From: Glaciecola sp034112105
GTDB lineage: Bacteria > Pseudomonadota > Gammaproteobacteria > Enterobacterales > Alteromonadaceae
Direction: 5' to 3'
Assembly (NCBI GenBank): GCA_034112105.1
Contig: JAWUVZ010000112.1
Location: 1-22,006, forward strand
Length of the DNA: 22,006 nucleotides
In this document: one piece after another, positions 7,984-15,360 of the stretch
Layout of the letters: every line of letters starts with the position of its first letter
Numbering within the stretch: the stretch's first letter is position 1
Made by a program: the position numbers and the translations under genes
The notes under the pieces: model-generated
Database searches by the model: none
Told to the model about the DNA's origin: nothing
The model's input: only the letters and a program-made list of their open reading frames with translations

Positions 7984-7996
7984 GAGATAAGCTACA

Positions 7997-8022
7997 ATTA
8001 TAGCACGCTTCTGTTAACAGAA
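7997..8022 (-). promoter_or_regulatory. ssrA promoter with palindrome in the -35 region
   Basis: On the minus strand a perfect TATAAT (8002-7997) lies 13 bases before the mature tmRNA 5' end, which RNase P would trim. No good -35 hexamer is seen. The place where it should be is occupied by a perfect 14-bp palindrome TTCTGTTAACAGAA (8009-8022), a possible operator. It does not fit the LexA consensus spacing. Confidence 0.65.
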
Positions 8023-8168
8023 CAGTCATATTTCGCCCATTTTGGTTTGTTAGAATAATAAACCGACAACTATTCAACGGTTTATAAGTAACTATTCAGC
8101 GAGGTGACTTGAAAAACCAACCTATGATGGCATTGTATGTAAATATAAAATTATAAGACCAACTTGCC

Positions 8169-9392
8169 ATGAAAGCATTCACGCCATTCGTTCTTCCAAA
8201 TGGAATAGCAATAAAAAATCGTTTTGTGAAAGCCGCTATGGAAGAAAATATGTCGGAAGGGCATCAGTTACCGGGAGCTGCGCTTGAAAACCTATATGCG
8301 GTATGGGCTAAAGGTGGTGTAGGTATTGTTATTACCGGTAATGTAATGGTAGACAAAATGGCTATGACGGGTCCTGGCGGTGTTGCGCTTGAGGCTGATA
8401 CTCCGATAGAGCCGTTTCAAACTTGGTCTAAAATAGCAAAGCAGAACAATACAACCGTAATAATGCAAATTAACCATCCGGGCCGTCAGGTGTTTAAAAA
8501 AATGGGCGGAAAAGTCCTTTCTCCATCAGATGTTGTTTTAAACATGGGTAAACATAGTAATCTGTTTACCCAACCCAAAGCGATGTCTGAAGAAGAAATT
8601 CAAGATGTTATTGCGCGCTTTGTCACAACTGCAAAACGAGCCGAGGAAGCGGGTTTTGATGGTGTTGAAATTCATGCTGCTCACGGCTATCTGGTAAGCC
8701 AATTCTTATCACCGTTAACAAATATTAGAAACGACCAGTGGGGCGGCGAATTGCAAGCGCGCGCTAAAATACTTTATGAAATTATTAGTCAGGTTAAAAA
8801 TGGCTGTTCTGAACAGTTTATTGTTTCCGTTAAACTTAACTCTGCCGATTTTCAACGCGGTGGCTTTGATGTTGAAGATGCCATTGAAGTCGTTAAAACG
8901 CTAAACACGATGGGACTTGATTTCATTGAATTATCCGGTGGTTCATATGAAGCGCCCGCCATGCAGGGAAAAAGTGGAGATAATAGAACACTAGCTCGAG
9001 AGGCTTACTTTCTTACCTTTGCAAAACAGATTGGCGAATACTGCAGCATTCCCGTGATGATAACGGGAGGCATTAAACGACTTACTGTGGTCAATGACGT
9101 ACTAGACTCCAACATTGATCTTGTCGGGATAGCATCTGCACTAGCCTTCAACCCAGCATTGGTCAACGAATGGGAAGCTAACCAAGATATATTAGGTTAT
9201 ATACCTGCGACATCATGGAAAGATAAAACATTGAGTGGTTTGGCCAATATGGCTTTGGTTAAGCGGCAACTCAGGCGCCTAGGAAAAGGCGACTCTCCAA
9301 GTGTGAATTCTTCACCCTTGATAACCTTGATTATCGATCAGATACGGGCTGCTAAATTGACAAAAAGATACAGAAAACAATACATAGACTAG
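8169..9392 (+). CDS. NADH:flavin oxidoreductase, Old Yellow Enzyme family
   Basis: An FMN-dependent ene-reductase-type TIM barrel of 407 residues. OYE hallmarks are clear: N-terminal FTPFVLPNGIAIKNRFVKAA, MQINHPGRQ with H103, and HAAHGYLVSQFLSP with H169, H172 and Y174 for substrate binding and proton donation. NIRNDQWGG follows, and the late barrel strands carry GGIKRL for FMN phosphate. The usual GRPxLADP strand is altered to 'GIASALAFNP', which places it in a divergent subgroup. The natural substrate cannot be read from sequence; enones, dienoyl compounds or stress-related electrophiles are possibilities. There is no [4Fe-4S] extension as in FadH-type dienoyl-CoA reductases. It lies on the strand opposite both ssrA and smpB and separates the two. 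The ATG has little Shine-Dalgarno support. Confidence 0.93.
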   Translation: MKAFTPFVLPNGIAIKNRFVKAAMEENMSEGHQLPGAALENLYAVWAKGGVGIVITGNVMVDKMAMTGPGGVALEADTPIEPFQTWSKIAKQNNTTVIMQINHPGRQVFKKMGGKVLSPSDVVLNMGKHSNLFTQPKAMSEEEIQDVIARFVTTAKRAEEAGFDGVEIHAAHGYLVSQFLSPLTNIRNDQWGGELQARAKILYEIISQVKNGCSEQFIVSVKLNSADFQRGGFDVEDAIEVVKTLNTMGLDFIELSGGSYEAPAMQGKSGDNRTLAREAYFLTFAKQIGEYCSIPVMITGGIKRLTVVNDVLDSNIDLVGIASALAFNPALVNEWEANQDILGYIPATSWKDKTLSGLANMALVKRQLRRLGKGDSPSVNSSPLITLIIDQIRAAKLTKRYRKQYID

Positions 9393-9421
9393 TGTGGTAT
9401 GCTTTTATTCCACATTTTTTT
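9393..9421 (+). terminator. Likely terminator of the flavin oxidoreductase gene
   Basis: The imperfect stem TGTGG (9393-9397) / CCACA (9410-9414) can be extended by two pairs past a mismatch. It is followed by a 7-base T run (9415-9421). The stem is weak but correctly placed right behind the stop codon. Confidence 0.55.
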
Positions 9422-9563
9422 AGATTAATGGCGTGGTTCCAGTTTTACACGCCGCAACCATCGCTTTCTATATCGAACTAAGTACCTCAAATAGCTATAA
9501 TAGACACTTAAGCGCTATTTATTTAGCCGCCTTTATTTGGCAACTTTTATTAAACAGCATTTA

Positions 9564-10034
9564 CTAAGCGCTATGCTTCATCATTCGTTCTTTCTGACGC
9601 GCCCAATCTCTGTCTTTCACAGTGTCGCGTTTATCGTGTTCCTGCTTACCTTTGGCTAACTGAATTTCCAGCTTTACCCAGCAGGCTTTCCAATACATTG
9701 CGGTTGCGACGATGGTTAGACCTTGTCTATCGAGTCCACCCATAAGCTCTTCAATTTCACGTTTTTTCAATAACAATTTACGTACGCGAGTAGGTTCACT
9801 AATTACGTGTGTAGACGCTTGATTTAACGGCATTATGTTAACATTACTTACATAAGCTTCGCCGTCTTTGATAAAAACGTAGCTATCGGTAATATTTGCC
9901 TTTCCGGCGCGAATTGCTTTAATTTCCCAGCCCTGTAACTGCATTCCAGCTTCGAATTTATCAATAAAATGATATTCGTGGCGCGCTTTTCTATTAAGTG
10001 CAATGGTGTCGTTGTTGTTTTTTGACTTTTTCAT
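9564..10034 (-). CDS. smpB: SsrA-binding protein SmpB
   Basis: SmpB binds the tRNA-like part of tmRNA, supports its alanylation and fills the decoding centre of stalled ribosomes. The 156-residue length matches the family. Visible hallmarks are ALNRKARHEYHF, LQGWEIKAIRAGKAN, DSYVFIKDGEA, the RVRKLLLKKREI strand, the 'AKGKQEHDKRDTVKDRD' segment and the basic C-terminal tail (RMMKHSA at the end) that enters the mRNA channel. Its partner ssrA is about 1.6 kb downstream on the same strand. In E. coli the two are adjacent; here an opposite-strand flavin reductase gene lies between them. The start has no strong ribosome site, and a TATAAT lies only 8 bases upstream of the ATG, so the mRNA may be almost leaderless. 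Confidence 0.98.
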   Translation of the reverse strand: MKKSKNNNDTIALNRKARHEYHFIDKFEAGMQLQGWEIKAIRAGKANITDSYVFIKDGEAYVSNVNIMPLNQASTHVISEPTRVRKLLLKKREIEELMGGLDRQGLTIVATAMYWKACWVKLEIQLAKGKQEHDKRDTVKDRDWARQKERMMKHSA

Positions 10035-10041
10035 AACGCCT

Positions 10042-10070
10042 ATTATACGTAGTCTTAATTACTTTGTCTT
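10042..10070 (-). promoter_or_regulatory. smpB promoter very close to the start codon
   Basis: Minus strand: AAGACA (10070-10065) and a perfect TATAAT (10047-10042) are separated by 17 bases. The expected transcription start is near 10035, next to the smpB ATG at 10034, giving a leader of zero to a few bases. Confidence 0.6.
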
Positions 10071-10096
10071 TATGTCCTTGATTTTTCGTCACGAAA

Positions 10097-10125
10097 TTTA
10101 TAAATATCGTGATAGAATATATAAT
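10097..10125 (+). promoter_or_regulatory. Candidate promoter for ratA-rnfH
   Basis: TTTATA (10097-10102) and TATAAT (10120-10125) have 17-base spacing. They lie in the 118-base gap divergent from smpB and would give a leader of about 20 bases before the ratA ATG. Confidence 0.55.
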
Positions 10126-10152
10126 ATTGTAACCTGAAGTTGTGTTTTAGTA

Positions 10153-10584
10153 ATGCATAGTATTAAAAGAAGTGCATTGGTGGCATACAGTGCTAGCCAA
10201 ATGTATGACTTAGTTAACGATGTTGAAAAATACGATAGCTTTTTACCGGGGTGTGTAAAAAGTGAAGTATTGGAAAATAGTGATAACTACATGCTTGCCT
10301 CGCTTGTGCTATCCAAAGCGGGCGTACAGCAAAGATTGACCACATCAAACACCTTAATTAAAAATAGAGCGATTGAAATGGATCTCTCTGATGGCCCCTT
10401 CAAATCTCTTTCTGGCGGCTGGTGCTTTACACCCTTGTCCGATGAGGCATGCAAAATTGAACTTACACTCGATTTTGTTTTTTCCAGCAGGCTAATGGAA
10501 GTTGCTTTTGGAAAAATATTTAATTCATTAGCTAATAATATGGTCAATGCTTTTAGTCAGCGCGCAAAGCAGGTTTACCAATAA
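10153..10584 (+). CDS. ratA: START/Coq10-fold protein RatA
   Basis: A 143-residue single-domain START-like (Coq10/RatA) protein. The family has been described in E. coli as a toxin-like factor that blocks 70S association, and its relatives act as ubiquinone chaperones, so the physiological role remains open. Features seen are the N-terminal strand, 'LVNDVEKYDSFLPGC' (typical YxxFLPxC turn), the 'LSDGPFKSLSGGW' segment, FTPLSDEACKIE and the C-terminal amphipathic helix (near 'NNMVNAFSQRAKQVY'). It is divergent from smpB, a neighbourhood conserved across gammaproteobacteria. It overlaps rnfH by one base (TAATG), so the two are translationally coupled. No clear Shine-Dalgarno precedes the ATG. 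Confidence 0.95.
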   Translation: MHSIKRSALVAYSASQMYDLVNDVEKYDSFLPGCVKSEVLENSDNYMLASLVLSKAGVQQRLTTSNTLIKNRAIEMDLSDGPFKSLSGGWCFTPLSDEACKIELTLDFVFSSRLMEVAFGKIFNSLANNMVNAFSQRAKQVYQ

Positions 10585-10943
10585 TGTCGAGTGCTATTAA
10601 TGTTGAAGTTGTTTATGGCAGGCCAGGTAAACAAAGTTTGCTGAGTCTAAAAGTTGCGTTCAATAGCACTGTTTTACAGGCAATAGAAGCGTCGGGTATA
10701 ACCAAAATATATAACGAAATTGATTTGCAGGAAAACAAGGTCGGAGTATGGAATCGAACATGCAAGCTATCCGATATTTTACTTGAAGGCGATCGTGTTG
10801 AAATTTATCGTCCTTTAGTAGCAGATCCTAAAGAAGTTCGAAAACGCCGCGCTGAAAAAGCTAAAGAAGAGGGCCGGGCAGATAAAGTGACTGGTGGACG
10901 CCCGAATCCAATGAAAGCAAATAAAGTAGAAAGCAGTGATTAG
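10584..10943 (+). CDS. rnfH: RnfH-family ubiquitin-like protein (RatB)
   Basis: A 119-residue protein with a beta-grasp (ubiquitin/ThiS-like) N-terminal part, of the family called RnfH or RatB (UPF0125). Hallmarks are the N-terminal INVEVVYGRPGKQSLL, the 'NKVGVWNR' turn and GDRVEIYRPLVADPKEVRKR. A Lys/Arg/Glu-rich tail of about 35 residues follows and is somewhat longer than in E. coli (96 residues in total there). The biochemical role is unsettled. The name comes from Rnf complex gene neighbourhoods in other bacteria, and no rnf gene is visible here. It starts on the TAATG overlap with ratA. A 9-bp hairpin overlaps its stop codon, and it converges on ppsR. Confidence 0.93.
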   Translation: MSSAINVEVVYGRPGKQSLLSLKVAFNSTVLQAIEASGITKIYNEIDLQENKVGVWNRTCKLSDILLEGDRVEIYRPLVADPKEVRKRRAEKAKEEGRADKVTGGRPNPMKANKVESSD

Positions 10944-10961
10944 CATGAAACTTGCTAATCA
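10937..10961. terminator. Hairpin overlapping the rnfH stop codon
   Basis: TGATTAGCA (10937-10945) and TGCTAATCA (10953-10961) form a perfect 9-bp stem with a 7-base loop. The rnfH TAG lies in the left arm. Only a short, broken T stretch follows, so termination is uncertain. Confidence 0.4.
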
Positions 10962-11002
10962 TGTTTGAGTACAATTATGCACAACAAAATAACAAAATTG
11001 AA

Positions 11003-11815
11003 TTAGTATTTTCTTCTTTGTAAGCCAGTCTTTGCTAATATTTTAGCTGAAATTTCTTCTATTGAAAATTTAGTACTATTTAAGAATGGAATTTTTTCTT
11101 TTCGATATAAATTTTCAACTTCACGCAATTCCATTCTGCACTGTTGCATCGATGCATAGCGGCTATTAGCTTTGCGTTCAGAACGAATTTGATGCAATCT
11201 ATTGGCATCAATGGTGAGCCCAAATAGTTTCTTTTGGAACCCTTTCAACGATGCAGGCATTTTTAAAATATCGCCCATGTCATCTTCTGTAAATGGGTAG
11301 TTAGCGGCTTTGATTCCATACTGCAGTGCTAAATATAAACTGGTTGGTGTTTTACCAGAACGTGAAACCCCAACCAATATAATATCAGCTTCATGATAAT
11401 CTTTTAGGTTTGAACCATCGTCATTTGCAAGTGCATAATTCACCGCTTCAATTCGTATGTCGTAAGTTTTTTCATGGATACTGTGGGTGCGATGTTTTTC
11501 AGGTTTAGATGGAACCCCAATTACTTTTTCGAGAGGGGCCACAAATTGATCAAGAAAATTATAATTAATACCAACTGATTCACTCATTAATTTCCGAATT
11601 TCAAAATTTACCATCGTATAAAATACTAATGGGCGTTGTCCGCTTTGCTCAAAATGCGCTTTAATTTGTTCAAGCACCTGTTCAGCATGTTGTTCTGTTT
11701 CAACAAAAGGGATCGTAATATGTTGAAATTCCACTGGGAATAAAGACAGTAAAGCATGCCCGAAAACCTCAGCAGTAATGGCCGTACCATCGGATATATA
11801 AAAAGCAGCTCGCAC
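11003..11815 (-). CDS. ppsR: PEP synthase regulatory kinase/pyrophosphorylase
   Basis: PpsR (DUF299, YdiA type) inactivates PEP synthase by ADP-dependent phosphorylation of a Thr near the catalytic His and reactivates it by Pi-dependent dephosphorylation. The 270-residue length fits. It opens with the family signature RAAFYISDGTAITAE and carries the P-loop GVSRSGKT at residues 149-156, followed by PTSLYLA and 'ANYPF'. The start is GTG at 11815-11813 with a strong AAGGAG about 7 bases upstream. An ATG five bases further upstream is out of frame and is not the start. It is divergent from its target gene ppsA, 199 bases away, an arrangement common in gammaproteobacteria. Identification is firm. 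Confidence 0.97.
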   Translation of the reverse strand: MRAAFYISDGTAITAEVFGHALLSLFPVEFQHITIPFVETEQHAEQVLEQIKAHFEQSGQRPLVFYTMVNFEIRKLMSESVGINYNFLDQFVAPLEKVIGVPSKPEKHRTHSIHEKTYDIRIEAVNYALANDDGSNLKDYHEADIILVGVSRSGKTPTSLYLALQYGIKAANYPFTEDDMGDILKMPASLKGFQKKLFGLTIDANRLHQIRSERKANSRYASMQQCRMELREVENLYRKEKIPFLNSTKFSIEEISAKILAKTGLQRRKY

Positions 11816-11889
11816 AACATCTCCTTAACATTGTTGTAAATTAATTACGAAATAAAATAAAATTTTACTTAGTATACAGGTCAATTTAG

Positions 11890-11906
11890 AATCCTTTATG
11901 AGGATT
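11890..11906. promoter_or_regulatory. Inverted repeat between ppsR and ppsA
   Basis: AATCCT (11890-11895) and AGGATT (11901-11906) form a 6-bp dyad with a 5-base centre, about midway in the divergent gap. A minus-strand TATACT (11876-11871), usable as a ppsR -10 box, lies next to it. It could be an operator; it does not match the Cra (FruR) consensus. Confidence 0.35.
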
Positions 11907-12014
11907 GTAAATAGGTAGTTAGTAGTGTGTACTAATGTTCGTAATTAATCATACCTTGCTACAACAAACAGTGACAAAACTTATCGGTAAATAAATCAGC
12001 GGGAGGCTTTAGCA

Positions 12015-14390
12015 GTGCAAGAATTCATACTTTGGTATCAAGAGTTGGGCATGGACGATGTTAGCCGTGTTGGTGGTAAAAACGCGTCATTGGGTGAAAT
12101 GATATCAAATCTGTCAAATGCTGGAGTTCAAGTTCCAGGTGGATTTGCAACGACATCTCATGCTTTTAATCAGTTTTTAGAACAAAGCGGCGTTGAAACA
12201 AAAATTCATGAAATACTGGATGCACTTGATGTAGATGATGTGAATGCGTTGGCTGAAGCGGGTAAAACCATTCGCCAGTGGATTTTAGATACACCGTTTC
12301 AAACTGAATTAGAAGACGAAATTAAGTCTGCTTTTGTTAAGCTGCAGGGTGAGATGGGTGATGAAGCGTCATTTGCAGTGCGTTCTTCCGCAACTGCGGA
12401 AGATATGCCAGATGCATCGTTTGCAGGCCAGCAAGAGACGTTCCTTAACGTAAAAGGCTACGACTCTGTAATGGTCGCTGTTAAGCATGTTTTTGCTTCA
12501 TTGTTTAACGACAGAGCTATTTCCTATCGTGTACATCAAGGCTATGATCACAAAGGGGTTGCGTTGTCAGCTGGTATTCAACGCATGGTCCGCAGTGACT
12601 TATCTTCTTCAGGCGTTATGTTTAGCATAGACACCGAATCTGGTTTCGAAGACGTTGTTTTCATCACAAGTTCATTTGGCTTAGGTGAAATGGTTGTGCA
12701 GGGTGCAGTTAATCCGGATGAGTTTTATGTGCACAAACCTACTTTGAGTAAAGGCAAGCCCGCTATAGTTCGCCGGAATTTAGGTAGTAAATTAATTAAA
12801 ATGATTTACTCAGAAGACTTAGAGCATGGCAAGCAGGTAGAAATTGTCAATATCGATAAAGCCGATAGCACTCGCTTCTCGCTAACTAATGACGAAGTGA
12901 TGGAGTTAGCTAAGCAAGCTATTGTTATTGAGAAACATTACAAGCGTCCAATGGATATAGAATGGGCTAAAGACGGTTCGGATGGTAAATTATATATTGT
13001 TCAAGCGCGTCCAGAAACTGTTCGTAGTCGCGAGGACATGCAAGTTATAGAGCGTTATCAGCTAAAAGGGAAGGCAACTAAAATCGTTTGTGAAGGCCGA
13101 GCTATTGGTCATAAAATCGGTGCCGGTAAAGCAAAAGTACTTAGCTCTATTGCTGAAATGGATAAGATTGAAGCAGGCGATGTGCTTGTTACTGACATGA
13201 CAGACCCAGATTGGGAACCGATCATGAAAAAGGCATCAGCGATTGTCACAAATCGTGGTGGGCGTACTTGCCACGCGGCTATTATTGCTCGCGAAATGGG
13301 AATTCCAGCAGTTGTTGGTTGTGGCAATGCCACCGATAGCATTGCAGCGGGTGACGCAATTACAGTAAGTTGTGCTGAAGGAGACACGGGCTTAATCTAT
13401 AATCAAGAACTTGATTTTGAAGTTATTACATCACGAGTCGACTCTATGCCCGATTTACCACTGAGCATTATGATGAATGTCGGGAATCCAGACAGAGCAT
13501 TCGATTTTGCTCGATTACCACATGAAGGCGTTGGTTTAGCTCGTTTAGAATTTATCATCAACCGTATGATTGGCGTGCATCCAAAGGCATTGCTTAACTT
13601 TGATGATCAACCAGCAGAACTAAAAGAAGAAATCACTGAAATGATTGCGGGCTATGCATCGCCTGTAGAGTTTTATATAGAGAAATTAGTTGAAGGTATC
13701 TCCACTATTGCCGCAGCTTTCTCTCCGAAGAAAGTGATTGTTCGTATGTCAGATTTTAAGTCGAATGAATACTTCAACTTAGTAGGTGGCTACCAATACG
13801 AGCCACATGAAGAGAATCCAATGTTAGGTTTCCGCGGAGCGAGTCGTTATATTTCTGAAGATTTCAGAGATTGTTTTGCACTCGAATGTGAAGCAATAAA
13901 GCGAGTTCGTAACACAATGGACTTAACCAATGTTGAAATTATGATCCCATTCGTAAGGACATTGGAAGAGGGTGAAAAAGTTATCGAGCTGCTGGCTGAA
14001 CAAGGGTTAGTTAAAGGTGAGAATGGTTTGCGTGTCATTATGATGTGTGAATTACCTTCAAATGCACTCTTAGCGGATCAATTTCTCGATATATTTGATG
14101 GTTTCTCTATTGGTTCTAACGACTTAACTCAGTTAACTTTAGGGCTCGATCGTGACTCAGGTCTTATCGCGCATTTATTTGACGAAAGAAATCCTGCAGT
14201 CAAAGCATTGCTAGCGATGGCTATAAAAGCAGCCAAAGCAAGAGGCAAATATGTTGGTATATGTGGACAGGGTCCTTCTGATCACGAGGACTTTGCAGCT
14301 TGGTTGGTAGAACAAGGTATCGATTCAGTATCGTTAAATCCAGATACGGTAGTCGAAACTTGGTTATATCTTGCTGAGAAGCATGGTTAA
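12015..14390 (+). CDS. ppsA: Phosphoenolpyruvate synthase
   Basis: PpsA converts pyruvate, ATP and water to PEP, AMP and phosphate, the entry step of gluconeogenesis from C3 compounds. The 791-residue product is one residue shorter than E. coli PpsA. The N-terminal ATP-grasp-like nucleotide-binding domain (about 1-340) includes FAVRSSATAEDMPDASFAGQ and IEWAKDG. The swivelling phosphohistidine domain carries GGRTCHAAIIARE with catalytic H420. The C-terminal PEP/pyruvate TIM barrel (about 480-785) includes 'SIGSNDLTQLTLG' and GICGQGPSDH with the catalytic Cys at 750. The Thr just before C419-H420 is the expected PpsR target. The start is GTG with GGGAGG (12001-12006) at good spacing. It is monocistronic and closed by a strong terminator. 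Confidence 0.98.
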   Translation: MQEFILWYQELGMDDVSRVGGKNASLGEMISNLSNAGVQVPGGFATTSHAFNQFLEQSGVETKIHEILDALDVDDVNALAEAGKTIRQWILDTPFQTELEDEIKSAFVKLQGEMGDEASFAVRSSATAEDMPDASFAGQQETFLNVKGYDSVMVAVKHVFASLFNDRAISYRVHQGYDHKGVALSAGIQRMVRSDLSSSGVMFSIDTESGFEDVVFITSSFGLGEMVVQGAVNPDEFYVHKPTLSKGKPAIVRRNLGSKLIKMIYSEDLEHGKQVEIVNIDKADSTRFSLTNDEVMELAKQAIVIEKHYKRPMDIEWAKDGSDGKLYIVQARPETVRSREDMQVIERYQLKGKATKIVCEGRAIGHKIGAGKAKVLSSIAEMDKIEAGDVLVTDMTDPDWEPIMKKASAIVTNRGGRTCHAAIIAREMGIPAVVGCGNATDSIAAGDAITVSCAEGDTGLIYNQELDFEVITSRVDSMPDLPLSIMMNVGNPDRAFDFARLPHEGVGLARLEFIINRMIGVHPKALLNFDDQPAELKEEITEMIAGYASPVEFYIEKLVEGISTIAAAFSPKKVIVRMSDFKSNEYFNLVGGYQYEPHEENPMLGFRGASRYISEDFRDCFALECEAIKRVRNTMDLTNVEIMIPFVRTLEEGEKVIELLAEQGLVKGENGLRVIMMCELPSNALLADQFLDIFDGFSIGSNDLTQLTLGLDRDSGLIAHLFDERNPAVKALLAMAIKAAKARGKYVGICGQGPSDHEDFAAWLVEQGIDSVSLNPDTVVETWLYLAEKHG

Positions 14391-14404
14391 CATACGATAG
14401 ACAC

Positions 14405-14433
14405 AAAAAAGGCTACATATTGTAGCCTTTTTT
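14405..14433 (+). terminator. Rho-independent terminator of ppsA
   Basis: A perfect 13-bp stem (14405-14417 with 14421-14433) has a GGCTACA/TGTAGCC core, a TAT loop and A6/T6 arms, starting 15 bases after the ppsA stop. The A arm also allows function on the minus strand for the small genes reading toward it. Confidence 0.92.
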
Positions 14434-14529
14434 ATTGCACAGAGCTGTTTTAATTTCACCCTCTGGTATCTGTTTTTCAACGTAATTACAGGTGCTTACA
14501 AAGATATTTGTTCCTTAAAACCACGTTTA

Positions 14530-14745
14530 TTATTTGTACTTCCGATTCAGTAAAAACAAATCAAGCTTTTTAGCGCTGAGCGTCATTGCACGTTGCACTT
14601 TGGTGAGGAAACGTCTGGCAGGATAAAAATCCACACTTAGTAACATTAGGCCACCTAATAAAAATAGTATTGACCCTGGAAGAATAGTGAATATCACACC
14701 GCATAATATCAAGATGATACTCGTGAGTATTCTAAATAGTCGCAT
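14530..14745 (-). CDS. Small two-helix membrane protein, PGPGW-like
   Basis: A 71-residue inner-membrane protein of unknown function. Two hydrophobic segments flank a TILPGSILFLLGG turn. A cytoplasmic basic segment follows, containing a 'DFYPARRFL' stretch and a short amphipathic helix. The Pro-Gly turn between helices plus the basic tail resembles the PGPGW putative membrane protein family, although only part of that signature (PGS) is present. The ATG at 14745 is preceded by AAGAGA and is preferred over an upstream TTG at 14760, which has no ribosome site and would add five residues. It follows the 79-residue gene by about 55 bases on the same strand and may be cotranscribed with it. Confidence 0.72.
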   Translation of the reverse strand: MRLFRILTSIILILCGVIFTILPGSILFLLGGLMLLSVDFYPARRFLTKVQRAMTLSAKKLDLFLLNRKYK

Positions 14746-14800
14746 ACCTGTTCTCTTCAATTTTGATTAAAGTACAATGAGTTTGGAGCATAGCGCATTT

Positions 14801-15040
14801 TCAGATGACCAGGTGTGTCAACATGTTACAAGTTGTGCCTAACCGCATTAACTGAGTTAGCAAACTTGGTAATGAAGTTAGCTTGTAGCTTTCTTCTCTT
14901 TCGGCCTGGATGATTTTGTATAACTTTTTAGTTTTCACTACTTTACAGCCCATAGAGCCTTCAACCGCTTTCCTGCCGAGGAATGCAACAGGTGCATAAG
15001 GGTGGCGTTTCTTAAATAATTTTTTGAAAAATTTCTTCAT
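14801..15040 (-). CDS. Small basic protein, function unknown
   Basis: A 79-residue product I cannot assign. It starts with a strongly basic, amphipathic segment (MKKFFKKLFKKRHPYAP), contains a 'GRKAVEGSMGCKVVKTKKLY' stretch and has a more hydrophobic Leu/Thr-rich C-terminal half. There is no clear membrane helix or signal peptide. The case for a real gene is the ribosome site: AGGAG (minus strand, 15051-15047) lies six bases before the ATG. In addition a nested stem-loop lies just upstream of that site. Codon use is like the neighbours. The N-terminus could bind nucleic acid or membrane lipid. Without homologues it could still be a spurious frame, hence the moderate confidence. Confidence 0.5.
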   Translation of the reverse strand: MKKFFKKLFKKRHPYAPVAFLGRKAVEGSMGCKVVKTKKLYKIIQAEREESYKLTSLPSLLTQLMRLGTTCNMLTHLVI

Positions 15041-15056
15041 ATGTAACTCCTAATTG

Positions 15057-15101
15057 TTTGTTGCCCAAACGCATTGTTTTGCGTCGTATAGTGGCAACAA
15101 A
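15057..15101 (-). promoter_or_regulatory. Nested stem-loop in the leader of the 79-residue gene
   Basis: TTTGTTGCC (15057-15065) and GGCAACAAA (15093-15101) form a perfect 9-bp outer stem. Inside it, ACGCA (15069-15073) and TGCGT (15080-15084) form a second stem. The base of the structure lies 5 bases from the AGGAG ribosome site, so the fold could influence translation. Confidence 0.45.
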
Positions 15102-15132
15102 GTATATTATCCTCTTGACTAACGTTATCGAC

Positions 15133-15156
15133 AGGTTAAGTATAACCTATATAGGT
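15133..15156. repeat. Overlapping palindromes, three AGGTTA-like half sites
   Basis: AGGTTA (15133-15138) pairs with TAACCT (15143-15148), and ACCTAT (15145-15150) pairs directly with ATAGGT (15151-15156). The result is three alternating half sites in 24 bases. It may be a binding site for a dimeric regulator of either flanking gene; the regulator is unknown. Confidence 0.4.
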
Positions 15157-15360
15157 ATTAATTGATATATGTAAATACCAATGATTTTTAAGTGCTTGCA
15201 GTATTTACTGGCTTGCACGCAAGTTGCTACTGTTTTAGGTGTCGGATATAGCACGACCTTTCGATCATCAGGCTTATTCCATTAGAAGATAGTCAAATAA
15301 TAGTTCCAATATTTAGGAATAAGATAAATATAAATCATACATAAACCTACTAGAGCATTT

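Noticed and set aside
8009..8031. LexA (SOS) box in the ssrA promoter
   Set aside because: The CTG and CAG elements are 4 or 9 bases apart, not the 10 needed.
9489..9520. AAATAGC / GCTATTT inverted repeat as an smpB terminator
   Set aside because: It has a short stem, an 18-base loop and no T run in the right place. It is AT-rich and likely chance.
11626..11820. 64-codon frame starting at an ATG just after the ppsR Shine-Dalgarno
   Set aside because: The frame is inside ppsR in another register. The GTG at 11815 restores the full PpsR signature at proper spacing.
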